Shown here piece after piece: positions 27,575 to 35,037 of a DNA stretch of 64,000 nucleotides. Location: NCBI RefSeq assembly GCF_007859915.1, contig NZ_SJPM01000002.1, positions 375,346-439,345 of the forward strand, in the 5' to 3' direction. The notes beneath the pieces were generated by a model. It did not search any database, was not told the DNA's origin, and was given only the letters and a program-made list of their open reading frames with translations. The position numbers were made by a program, and so were the translations under genes. The DNA comes from Neorhodopirellula pilleata. GTDB lineage: Bacteria; Planctomycetota; Planctomycetia; Pirellulales; Pirellulaceae. Position 1 is the first letter of the stretch. The number at the start of each line of letters is the position of its first letter.

Positions 27575-28467
27575 GGCGTTTCCTCCGATGCGGATTCTTC
27601 GACTTTGCGTTTGGCGTAAATCGCCGACGCCATGCGAACCCCTTCGCTGAACGTGACCGGGCCCAAGTCCGCGATCTTGACCGCTTTGTCATTGGCGTCG
27701 ACGAACACCAACGGACCGGTGTAGGTTTCCGCTTCCGGATACTCGTCGCCGACGTAATAGCGGGCTTCGATCATCACGTCGTTTTCCCAAACGCGGCACG
27801 TCGCGTAGCCGCCGCGAACGGGATAGCCCAAACGGCGGCACAGTGAGAGTGCGAAGTTGAGCTGTTCGAACATGCCCTCGGTGTAATCATTGATCGATTT
27901 AAGTTCCGCTTGGTCCTTGGTCGGTTGATGAACGGGGCGGTAAAGTTGATCGATCGTTTGTGTGATCGAAAGGTCGCTGGCAAGTTCGCGAAGCTCTTCC
28001 AAATCGGCGATCAAGATCGGGTGGGGCACCGTCATTGCAGGCGACTTGTGCCATCGCGTCTCGCCATCGAGGTCGACCACGCCCAAGCCGCGCTGGGCGT
28101 CGACCTGTTTGAGCAAACCGGTTTTTTCGAAATTCGGTTTACCCTTCGCATCGACGGGCGCGACGACGAGGTTTTCCAGGCTCGATCGCCAATCCGGGTC
28201 GGCCCAAATTTCGTTGACAACTTCCCGAGGCACCGAGAGTGAACGGAGCATCCAACGTTCGATCGTGTGCCGACATTCGGCTTGGTGATCGTCGAGCCAT
28301 TCGGCGAGCGCCCGCAGCGACTCGGCGATCTCGCTTTCCTTCAACCACTTGGGCAAGGAAGCCAACGTTTTGCCCTGAGGATTACGGCAAACCAATTTGC
28401 CTTTTCGCAACCCGATTTCGTAACCCCGTTCCCCAGGCAGCCAAGCCGCCACCGCCTCCGCCACCAT
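27571..28467 (-). CDS. DUF4132-like protein, first gene of MoxR/VWA operon
   Basis: A 298-residue protein that resembles the DUF4132 domain: DPDWRSSLENLVVAPVD, ILIADLEELRELASDLSITQTIDQLYRPVHQ, GYPVRGGYATCRVW, and TYTGPLVFVDANDKAV. In enterobacterial proteins such as MolR/YehI this domain is at the C-terminus of a long chain. Here it stands alone, immediately before a 1750-residue protein. The start ATG 28467 (MVAEAVAAWLPGERG) is chosen for its strong GGAGGTGG ribosome site 6-8 nt upstream; an in-frame extension to 28548 runs into repeat DNA. It heads the five-gene operon. Confidence 0.75.
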   Translation of the reverse strand: MVAEAVAAWLPGERGYEIGLRKGKLVCRNPQGKTLASLPKWLKESEIAESLRALAEWLDDHQAECRHTIERWMLRSLSVPREVVNEIWADPDWRSSLENLVVAPVDAKGKPNFEKTGLLKQVDAQRGLGVVDLDGETRWHKSPAMTVPHPILIADLEELRELASDLSITQTIDQLYRPVHQPTKDQAELKSINDYTEGMFEQLNFALSLCRRLGYPVRGGYATCRVWENDVMIEARYYVGDEYPEAETYTGPLVFVDANDKAVKIADLGPVTFSEGVRMASAIYAKRKVEESASEETP

Positions 28468-28529
28468 GACCCACCTCCAAGTGACAATGCCAATACACCC
28501 AACACAGATACTAAGCATCGCCGGATCAA

Positions 28530-28622
28530 TTAGTGACGCGTTTTCCAAGTGGCGGCGACTTTTAGTCGCCGTTTCAGGACATGGCGACTGAAAGTCGCCA
28601 CCACTTATTGTTCACGCGATGC
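28530..28622. repeat. Inverted-repeat element, GCATCGCGTGAAC family, degraded copy
   Basis: Right end CCACTTATTGTTCACGCGATGC matches the termini at 36067-36179 and 40343-40456. The left end is mutated (TTAGTGACGCGTTTTCCAAG). The core is the stem GGCGGCGACTTTTAGTCGCC / GGCGACTGAAAGTCGCCACC, the same core that is found inside a gene at 60178-60236. Confidence 0.75.
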
Positions 28623-29740
28623 AAAGCGAGGCGCATTTTGGCACACCCGCCAACGTCCGTGGGGCAACCGCCGAAAGAATTTGTAAAGTGCTACGCCGAA
28701 TCCATAGAAGCCCGACGCGCAACGGGCTGTTGATCTAGTGCGTTCGTCAGTTTTTGTGAGCCGATGGCGTTAGCCACGGGTTCCGAATGGTGGCTTATTT
28801 GCGATAAAGCCCGCGGCTAGCGGCGTGTTGATTTAATCGTAACCCGAAGCGTGAGCGAGGGATAATTGATATCGGCTCATCCCTCCTTACGCAGCGGGTT
28901 CCGAAAAACCAATGCCACAGGCAAAATCGCTACTTCAAAACTCACGCGTCGGGTTTTGATGAGGATTAAACCATCAACCCGCGAACGTTGGCCTGTCAAA
29001 AGGTTCGTGTTGCGGGCGTTTTGGTTTGCGCAAGGTTTATATCCCGAAGGGATCATAGCCATTAGCCGGAGGTTCGAGCGCAGCGAACACCTCCGGTCAG
29101 TGATCTGCGCGATCTCTCGACCCAGAATGGGTCGCAGATTCGACATCAGTGATTGCCGTATTTCGTGTTATTTAAACGCGGTTGATACCAGCCCAAAGCG
29201 TAACCCTCCCCGGCCCGAAGCGGGTCGGCACGGTTTTCGGGCCAACGGCCCATCCGTTTGCCCAGCCCAGTCCGAAGGACTGGGTGATCTCTGTCACCTC
29301 TCCCGAACGCAGTTTGGGGGAGGTCGAGCGACGACGTTCAGGAGTCCGCGAGGGTGGCCTGACGAATCGGTGTTAAGACGGGTCAAAAAAGTGGTCGCAT
29401 CGAGATAAGGTCATAGGAACGCGTTTCAATATTGACAGACCTCAATAACACCATCCGGTATACAAATTCTAAAAATCAGAAAGTCGAAAATGATGCGAAA
29501 CAAGCGACCATTTTCGCGTTCCAAATCCTTACCGGCTTTACCCAGTTCCGCACCGATTCGTCAGGCCACCGCGAGGGAGGGGGCACGAGAGTTGTTTGGC
29601 TGGATCGGCTTGGTTTGCCGTGGGATGCCCCCTCCCGGATCTTGCTTCGCTCGATCCGACCGCTCCCAGCTTCGCAGAGAGGTGACAGGAAGTTGTGGAG
29701 AACGAAAATGTCGCGATACCAAGTTTTTGACAGCCCAGCA
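28623..29740. repeat. Gene-free, palindrome-rich spacer
   Basis: About 1.1 kb without a convincing gene. It holds a TGTTGATTTA-family relative at about 28729-28842 (including the GTGAGCCGATGGCGTTAGCC stem used in the coding repeats at 60506-61069). It also holds a GGAGGTTCGAGCGCAGCGAACACC hairpin at about 29070-29097. Finally there is an inverted pair GGTGGCCTGACGAATCGGTG (29353-29372) / CACCGATTCGTCAGGCCACC (29550-29569). It appears to be a landing zone for small mobile elements beside the integron. Confidence 0.6.
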
Positions 29741-29998
29741 TCACCCCTGCAACAACCGATCCACCGGGCTTTGCAAGCGGCTGTCAAACCCGACCTCCAC
29801 GTGCACATAATTCATCGTCGTTTCGATGTCCTTGTGCCCCATCAACTTCTGAACCGTCGTCGACACATGCAGATCAAGAATGCGTTCTTGCTTCCCTTTT
29901 TGAGCCAGAGTCGCAACGATCGCCGAAAGGCTAGGTTTCGAACGCATCAATACGAGTTCGCGATAACAACCCATCCGCCGAAGCCACAGCCATGCCAA
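29741..29998 (-). pseudogene. Integron integrase (IntI) C-terminal remnant
   Basis: Residues 45-85 of this frame (29744-29866) read TTVQKLMGHKDIETTMNYVHV, then RLQSPVDRLL. This is the IntI/tyrosine-recombinase C-terminus: the GH motif, the nucleophile Tyr (codon 29807-29809), and the SP-D-L tail typical of integron integrases. The HxLRH box and everything N-terminal are missing; upstream residues do not match. It lies on the minus strand with its 5' side facing the plus-strand cassettes, the normal integron arrangement. It cannot encode an active enzyme. Confidence 0.8.
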
Positions 29999-30197
29999 AG
30001 CTCAACAGTGTCGTCAAAAAGAGATCGAGCAACGCTAGTGTTCCCTTAAGCGATGACAAAGCCCCACAATTGCCCAACCAGCCCAGGTCCACAAAGCACT
30101 TTCACAGCCTTGTGGTTTCTGGCTAGCGCCAAAGGCCTCCGCGGGGTATATTCGCAGGATAAAGCCCGGTGTATGAGTATATACCGGTTCAAACCTG

Positions 30198-30215
30198 TAT
30201 AATTATGTTGTTCGT
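30198..30215 (+). promoter_or_regulatory. Possible cassette promoter -10 and first cassette junction
   Basis: A perfect TATAAT lies at 30198-30203 with no good -35 box at the usual distance. GTTCGTC at 30209-30215 resembles the attC core GTTCGCC and could be the left boundary of cassette 1. Both calls are tentative. Confidence 0.35.
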
Positions 30216-30246
30216 CAGACCCAATTGCAATCCTTGAGACCACTAC

Positions 30247-31242
30247 ATGAGCGACACTCCCAGATCAATTACATACCGTCAGCTCTCAGTGATAGGAGTT
30301 ACCTTTGTTGCCGGGCTGCTGGTAGGCCTTTTCTTTCTCTCCGCTTCGAATTCGCAAATAACTTCACTGACGCCTATGGCTCTGATCGGATTCGTGATTT
30401 CGGTCCTTCTCGGCGGGGCGTCGATTATCCTCGCGGTCGTAGCTATCCAGCTCGGGCGGTCATCTGAAACCACGCTCGCCGCCCGCAACGACGACAGCCT
30501 GCGATTGCAGACCGAAATCTACACGAAAACCGCAGAGGCACTTCAGAAGATTGCCGCCTCGACTGACGTTACAGAGAAAAGAATTGAGGACATAATATCA
30601 GGACGCGTTGGCGAAATTTCGCATGATCTCGCACGAAACATACCCCGGTCACGAAAGTCACCAGACCAAACAGAAGAAGCAATTCGCCAGCAGATCTTCA
30701 GATCGCTGAGATCGCAGGAAAGTGAAGCTCAAAGGAAACGCGACAAAGAACTTGAGGAGGCTCGCGAAGAAGCCTATCAGGCCGCCCACAAAAAGGCTCT
30801 CATTGGGTTTGCAAACAAGCAGCACTTTAAAGTAATGAAGCTCGAGCACGGCTCGGTAAATGAGGAAGGTGAAAACCTATTTGATGGCATCTACTCACGA
30901 CGTGGCGACAAGGTCGCGATTTCCACATTCCGGCCGAGTTGGCCAGCGCGGGACATTCAGTTGTTTTTGTTGAGTGCGCTACCAGAATTAAAAAAAGGGT
31001 TGATCACCAAGCTAGTGCTGCTTCTGTTTACCGACGAAGAGCAACCGTTACGATCGAGCACCACCGAGGCATTACTTGAACTATTACCAGAAGATCTGCG
31101 CGAGCGTGTTTTCGTGATCGAATGTACATATGATGATATAGAGCGGGAAATAGATGCCCTCGATGTGACGAACCAGGCGATGCAACGGAGCGGCGGTGGC
31201 GGCGTTTCTGACAATGGCGAATCAACTCCCGCCGCCCGCTGA
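30247..31242 (+). CDS. Integron cassette 1: two-TM coiled-coil protein with possible degenerate nuclease-like domain
   Basis: A 331-residue protein. Two N-terminal membrane helices (VIGVTFVAGLLVGLFFL and IGFVISVLLGGASIILAVVAI) are followed by a charged coiled coil (about 85-185: SQESEAQRKRDKELEEAREE). A C-terminal globular domain of about 130 residues contains FDGIYSRRGDKVAISTF. That segment has the shape of the DG...K-A-E-K strand pair of PD-(D/E)xK nucleases, but the expected E-x-K reads ISTF, so catalysis is doubtful. The stop falls inside attC 1, as expected for a cassette gene. Base composition is more AT-rich than the flanking chromosome. Function unknown; a membrane-tethered defence role is only a guess. 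Confidence 0.75.
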   Translation: MSDTPRSITYRQLSVIGVTFVAGLLVGLFFLSASNSQITSLTPMALIGFVISVLLGGASIILAVVAIQLGRSSETTLAARNDDSLRLQTEIYTKTAEALQKIAASTDVTEKRIEDIISGRVGEISHDLARNIPRSRKSPDQTEEAIRQQIFRSLRSQESEAQRKRDKELEEAREEAYQAAHKKALIGFANKQHFKVMKLEHGSVNEEGENLFDGIYSRRGDKVAISTFRPSWPARDIQLFLLSALPELKKGLITKLVLLLFTDEEQPLRSSTTEALLELLPEDLRERVFVIECTYDDIEREIDALDVTNQAMQRSGGGGVSDNGESTPAAR

Positions 31243-31257
31243 TCGCTGTCGTTCGCC
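31167..31257 (+). other. Integron attC recombination site 1 (91 bp)
   Basis: Outer boxes GACGAAC (31167-31173) and GTTCGCC (31251-31257) are inverted with one mismatch. Inner arm GCGATGCAACGGAGCGGCGG pairs with CCGCCGCCCGCTGATCGC, leaving two unpaired bases (G and A) on one arm, which are the extrahelical bases diagnostic of attC hairpins. A loop region GGCGTTTCTGACAATGG is shared with attC 2. Confidence 0.88.
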
Positions 31258-31275
31258 CACAATGGTATACCTGCC

Positions 31276-31953
31276 TTGACCGTTGACCGTCCATCTCCTG
31301 ATGACATCGATCAATGTGAAGCTCGCCTTGGTGTCGTTCGCAGCCAGATGAAGTTTCTGTGGTGGCCCGGAAGACGGAAACGCCTACTCGATCAATGCTA
31401 CGATATTGGCTACGTTGCTCGTCAGAACGGTGCCAATGATTTGGCGAGGGACAGTTTCCGTAGTGGGATTGCCCTTCTCGATGGAATACGCCCTTCGCGG
31501 ACGAAAGCGTCATTGGCGACGTTCAGCGTTGTGGCAGCATGTCATAATCACTTGGGTCTTCAATACCTCGACGAACATATGCTTGCCGAGGCGGCAGCAT
31601 CATTCGATATGGCGATCTCAGTACGCCAGGAACTGCAACGATTGTTTCCGAAGGACCGCGAAAACGAAGTCTACCTTGGCGGTGCCTTATGTAATCGCGG
31701 TCATGCATGTGCTGACACGAATCCTGACGTCGCACAAGATTTCTACGAACGTTGCCTTTCTACGATCCAGCAACCTAGCCAGCCTTGCGAATGCAGCTAT
31801 TGGGACGAGCAACGCCAATCGTGGTGGTGCGAACAACTGGAAGCTCTCGCACAGGCGCTGAATCAACAATGGGTTGCCCTGGCACCACACTTCATCGATA
31901 ATGCTCAAGCGGGCTTGAAGTCATTGGAAGCAGATGGGCGAACCAAACGATGA
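31276..31953 (+). CDS. Integron cassette 2: helical-repeat (TPR-like) protein
   Basis: A 225-residue, soluble, all-helical protein. Repeated helix pairs such as CYDIGYVARQNGANDLARDSFRSGIALLDGI and LGLQYLDEHMLAEAAASFDMAISVRQEL have the spacing of tetratricopeptide repeats. There is no signal peptide. The frame opens with TTG 31276, 19 bp after the attC 1 core, with no clear ribosome site. It ends inside attC 2, so it is a complete cassette. It may be a scaffold or binding protein; no specific function is recognised. Confidence 0.72.
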   Translation: MTVDRPSPDDIDQCEARLGVVRSQMKFLWWPGRRKRLLDQCYDIGYVARQNGANDLARDSFRSGIALLDGIRPSRTKASLATFSVVAACHNHLGLQYLDEHMLAEAAASFDMAISVRQELQRLFPKDRENEVYLGGALCNRGHACADTNPDVAQDFYERCLSTIQQPSQPCECSYWDEQRQSWWCEQLEALAQALNQQWVALAPHFIDNAQAGLKSLEADGRTKR

Positions 31954-32027
31954 ACCGAAGTCGCGGAGCAGGCGTTTTTGACAATAGAAAATCAATCGCC
32001 GCGACTCGGTTATCGCGGACGTTCGCC
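31937..32027 (+). other. Integron attC recombination site 2 (91 bp)
   Basis: Outer boxes GGCGAAC (31937-31943) and GTTCGCC (32021-32027) are perfect complements. Inner arm CGATGAACCGAAGTCGCGG pairs with CCGCGACTCGGTTATCG, leaving the same two extrahelical bases (G, A) as in attC 1. It has identical overall length to attC 1 and shares the loop sequence GGCGTTTTTGACAATAG. Very strong attC candidate. Confidence 0.92.
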
Positions 32028-32055
32028 CAACAAAGGCTGTCGGAAGAGACCATCA

Positions 32056-33003
32056 ATGCGAGACGTACTTGCAATCTCCTTGTCAGCGCTGGTCATCGCC
32101 ACTGCCGCCCCTTGCTCGCTGCAAGCCGATGACGATAGGGCATTCGGCGGGTTCCGTGTCGCCGGATACTTACCGGACTATCGCTTCGCCGAACTCGATG
32201 TCGAGCCCCTCCACGGCCTGACGGACTTGATCGTCTTTTCTGCCGAACCGAACGTGGACGGCAGCCTCAATCTGAAGCGATTGGAGAACTGCCCGTGGGA
32301 AAAACTGCTCGCGTTCAAAACGAAGCGTCGCGTTCGATTGTTCCTCACCGTAGGAGGGTGGGATCGCTCAACGCATTTCGCTCAAGTCGCGGCATCCCAG
32401 GAAAAACGCAAGACATTTGCGGCCGCCGTGCTACGATTTGCGCTTGAAAAGCGATTGGATGGGATCGACCTGGATTGGGAACACCCGACAGATGGCCCGG
32501 AACAGGAAGCCTACGGCCAGTTGCTTGCCGACCTTCGCTTAGCGTCCAAGCCACATGGGTTGATGCTGACAGTGACTATTGCCGCGTGGCAGCGGCTCCC
32601 GGCCTTGGCGATCCATTCCGTCGATGGTGTGCAACTGATGGCTTACGATCACGACAAGCAGCACTCGACGATCGACGGAACCCGGAAGGACGTGCAAACT
32701 CTCATCGATGCGCATATCCCGGCGGGGAAAATTGTCCTTGGACTACCGTTTTACGGTCGCGACGTTCAGAGTCGGCAGGCGAGCACGTACGGTGAACTTG
32801 TTGCTAAATTCGCTCCCGATCCGAAGATTGATCAGATCGGGCAAATGTACTTCAATGGCCCGGAGACAATCCGTCGCAAAGTCGAATCCGCAATGGATTC
32901 TCGGCTTGCCGGGGTAATGGTGTGGGAACTTGGGCAGGATGCGCCCGGTAATCAGTCCCTGCTGAAAGTAATCCGCGAAGCTGTATCGAGAAGCATCAAA
33001 TAA
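32056..33003 (+). CDS. Integron cassette 3: secreted GH18 chitinase-like glycoside hydrolase
   Basis: A 315-residue exported enzyme. A signal peptide (MRDVLAISLSALVIATAAPCSLQA) precedes a GH18 TIM barrel with SxGG-like LFLTVGGWDRS, the catalytic DGIDLDWEHP (Glu proton donor), and LMAYDHD. GH18 enzymes cleave beta-1,4-linked N-acetylglucosamine polymers or peptidoglycan. ATG 32056 is preferred over an upstream extension because it opens the signal peptide and has GGAAGAG 7 nt upstream. It begins 28 bp after attC 2. A possible truncated attC follows the stop at 33013, so it is probably a third cassette. Confidence 0.88.
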   Translation: MRDVLAISLSALVIATAAPCSLQADDDRAFGGFRVAGYLPDYRFAELDVEPLHGLTDLIVFSAEPNVDGSLNLKRLENCPWEKLLAFKTKRRVRLFLTVGGWDRSTHFAQVAASQEKRKTFAAAVLRFALEKRLDGIDLDWEHPTDGPEQEAYGQLLADLRLASKPHGLMLTVTIAAWQRLPALAIHSVDGVQLMAYDHDKQHSTIDGTRKDVQTLIDAHIPAGKIVLGLPFYGRDVQSRQASTYGELVAKFAPDPKIDQIGQMYFNGPETIRRKVESAMDSRLAGVMVWELGQDAPGNQSLLKVIREAVSRSIK

Positions 33004-33012
33004 CGCGACCGT

Positions 33013-33054
33013 GGCGAACAAAGCGGTGGAATAAATGGTGCCACCCACCATTGA
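33013..33054 (+). other. Possible truncated attC 3 joined to hairpin end of transposon
   Basis: GGCGAAC at 33013-33019, 9 bp after the chitinase stop, matches the outer attC box and is followed by AAAGCGGTGGAAT, which is only partly like an inner arm. The matching half is absent. Directly after it comes a hairpin AATGGTG...CACCATT (33033-33052) that may be the left end of the HUH transposon. Tentative. Confidence 0.4.
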
Positions 33055-33109
33055 CTAGGGGCGAGGTGGTCCGTAGAATTCGGGAAATTACTCAAACCGG
33101 GAGATTGCC

Positions 33110-34270
33110 ATGCCTCGTCCACAACGCTCCGAACAGTTCTCGCCAGAAGAGATTTGTTATGTGCACTGCATACAACGCTGTGTTCGGAGAGCATGGCTGG
33201 CTGGGGTCGATCCGGTCTCGGGGGTCGATTATTCGTTCCGGAAAGAATGGATTCGCAGGAGAATGGAGGCTCTTGCCTCGGTGTTCGCGATCGATGTGCT
33301 TTCCTATGCGATTATGAGCAATCATATCCACCAGATCCTGCGAAATCGGCCCGATGTCTGTGCGCAGTGGTCCGACGAAGAGGTCGCGATTCGCTGGCTG
33401 AGAGTCTTTCCCGGTCGACGGATGGAAGAACATTTGGCTGAACCGACCGAGAATGATGTCAAAACACTTGTCCGGGATAAGAAACGCTTGGCGGAGGTGC
33501 GGCGGCGACTCTGCGATGTGTCTTGGTTCATGAGGGCGCTTTCGGAACCGATCGCACGGATGGCCAATTTTCAAGATCAGTGCACCGGTCGATTCTGGGA
33601 AGGTAGGTTCAAGGCTCAAAGAATTATCGATGACGCCGGGTTGCTTGCCTGCAGCATGTACGTGGATTTGAACCCGGTCCGGGCGGCAATCGCGGGAGGC
33701 CCCGAAGGGTGTCGGTTTACGAGTGCTTATGATCGTGCTGAGGCACAAAAGGGAGAACAAGTCGACTCCGCCGCGTTTGACCTGAAGCCGATTCCGACGG
33801 AGGAAGCCGGCCGCAAGATCCGCGAGACACCGGTCGATGACCTGCGGAAAGAACGCAAAGCGAAGCGAAAGAACCCAACCGGCCGTCGGATCCTGCGTGA
33901 CGCTTGGTTGAGCCCTTTGACAATGAAGCCGGATATCCTGTCCGGCGAAGCCGAGGTTCACTCCGGTGGCGTTCGCAGTAGTGATCGTGGGTTCTTGAGT
34001 CTGTCTTGGAAGGACTACTGGGAACTGCTTTGTTGGACGGCCAAGCAGAGTGTCCAAGGCGTCAAAGCGGAGGTGCCTCCACGGTTGGCGAAGTGTTTAG
34101 CGGCACTGGGTATTGATGTGTCGATGTGGCGAGATTTGGTTTGGAACTGGCAACGTTACTTTGGCAAGAGCGCGTGTGTGGGTCGTCCCGAGTCCATGAA
34201 ACAGCACGCCGAGCAAACGGGCCGCCACCACTACCGCGGCCAGGGTAGCGGTGCGGCCTGCTTCGCGTAG
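33110..34270 (+). CDS. REP-associated / IS200-type HUH tyrosine transposase
   Basis: A 386-residue single-strand transposase of the Y1 (HUH) superfamily. The metal-binding motif is in YAIMSNHIHQIL (HIH) at about residue 66. The nucleophile-helix region is in LLACSMYVDLNPVRAAIAGG at about residue 180. The N-terminal block FSPEEICYVHCIQRCVRRAWLAG is typical of planctomycete members. It is longer than classical IS200 TnpA (about 150 residues), as is usual for RAYT-like proteins. It lies directly after the cassette array and appears intact. Fragments of related genes occur at 35676-35825 and 40261-40535. Confidence 0.88.
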   Translation: MPRPQRSEQFSPEEICYVHCIQRCVRRAWLAGVDPVSGVDYSFRKEWIRRRMEALASVFAIDVLSYAIMSNHIHQILRNRPDVCAQWSDEEVAIRWLRVFPGRRMEEHLAEPTENDVKTLVRDKKRLAEVRRRLCDVSWFMRALSEPIARMANFQDQCTGRFWEGRFKAQRIIDDAGLLACSMYVDLNPVRAAIAGGPEGCRFTSAYDRAEAQKGEQVDSAAFDLKPIPTEEAGRKIRETPVDDLRKERKAKRKNPTGRRILRDAWLSPLTMKPDILSGEAEVHSGGVRSSDRGFLSLSWKDYWELLCWTAKQSVQGVKAEVPPRLAKCLAALGIDVSMWRDLVWNWQRYFGKSACVGRPESMKQHAEQTGRHHYRGQGSGAACFA

Positions 34271-34650
34271 TCGGCGTGCTTCCAATCGTCGTCCGTTCAA
34301 ACTGACAACTGAACCGGTCGGTTAGGCTTGCCGCTGCCCTCATCGTCATATCAAACGTGAAAATCGTAATCATTGCAATTCCATGCCAACCGAATTGCCG
34401 CGATGACTGAACCAGCGTTCGACAGCGATTGGCTCGATTTCCATCGTCTTTCGAGCGAGCACGAGCACCGCGATGCTGAGCACGAGCACGAAAGAAGGTC
34501 GAAACCAGGCCGTGCACCGAACGCGAAGAAACGTGGATGGCACCCTCCGGCCCTCCTGATGGACAAGCAGCACGATCGCTTCGCGGATCGGTTGGTCCAA
34601 AGGTGGACCAAGACTGCACCAAGCTACCTGCGGCGACTCTGGCTGACGTT
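34271..34650. other. Gene-free spacer with GAGCACGAGCAC repeat
   Basis: About 380 bp. It holds several GAGCACGAGCACGAAAG-type imperfect repeats at about 34455-34500, the same simple-repeat family as at 57655-57780. No supported gene. GTTAGGC at 34322 matches the classical integron core consensus but has no paired arm. Confidence 0.45.
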
Positions 34651-35037
34651 TCACCACGTTCGATTGACGGGGTACGCATCGAACTGCGTATCCGCCGAAA
34701 CAACTTCGACGCCTTCGGCGATCGCTTGGGCAATGAGGAGGCGATCGAATGGATCGCGATGGTAAAAGGGCAGGTTCAGCAACTCTGCCGTATGACCGGG
34801 GCTGATGTTCAGAATCTCGAAGCCATAATTCACCAGTGCGATGTCGATGAAGTCAGAATACGGCTGATTCAATTGCCACTTGCCAAGACTAATCTTGATT
34901 GCCATTTCCCAGTACGAAGCTGGGCTGAAAAGAATTGTGTTGGTTGGCTCACCGATCACAGCGGCTGCTGGGGTGCTCAGCTTGGCATCGCCTTCGATGA
35001 ACCAGTACAGCGTGTGAGTGTCGAGCAAGACTCTCAC
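34651..35037 (-). CDS. PIN-domain toxin of type II toxin-antitoxin pair
   Basis: A 128-residue PIN-domain ribonuclease of the VapC-like group. The acidic residues are visible in order: LLDTHTLYW, SYWEMAIKISLGKW, DPFDRLLIAQA and SADTQFDAY. The GTG start at 35037 overlaps the antitoxin stop as GTGA, the usual coupled arrangement. Known relatives cleave RNA when freed from the antitoxin. The pair lies just outside the cassette array and points against it, so it is not clearly a cassette. Confidence 0.9.
   Translation of the reverse strand: MRVLLDTHTLYWFIEGDAKLSTPAAAVIGEPTNTILFSPASYWEMAIKISLGKWQLNQPYSDFIDIALVNYGFEILNISPGHTAELLNLPFYHRDPFDRLLIAQAIAEGVEVVSADTQFDAYPVNRTW

Noticed and set aside
29432-30049. 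205-codon plus-strand frame over the integrase remnant
   Set aside because: The minus strand carries recognisable IntI sequence; the plus frame crosses several repeats and resembles nothing.
31167-32027. The two hairpins as simple transcription terminators
   Set aside because: They lack a U-run, are 91 bp long with outer and inner arms and matching extrahelical bases, and share sequence with each other; attC explains them better.
34320-34330. Further attC core at GTTAGGC
   Set aside because: No complementary box or inner arms could be found within 150 bp on either side.
34351-34657. Small Cys/Ser-rich frames (SCSCSASRCSCS) on the minus strand
   Set aside because: They are translations of the GAGCACGAGCAC simple repeat, without start signals.
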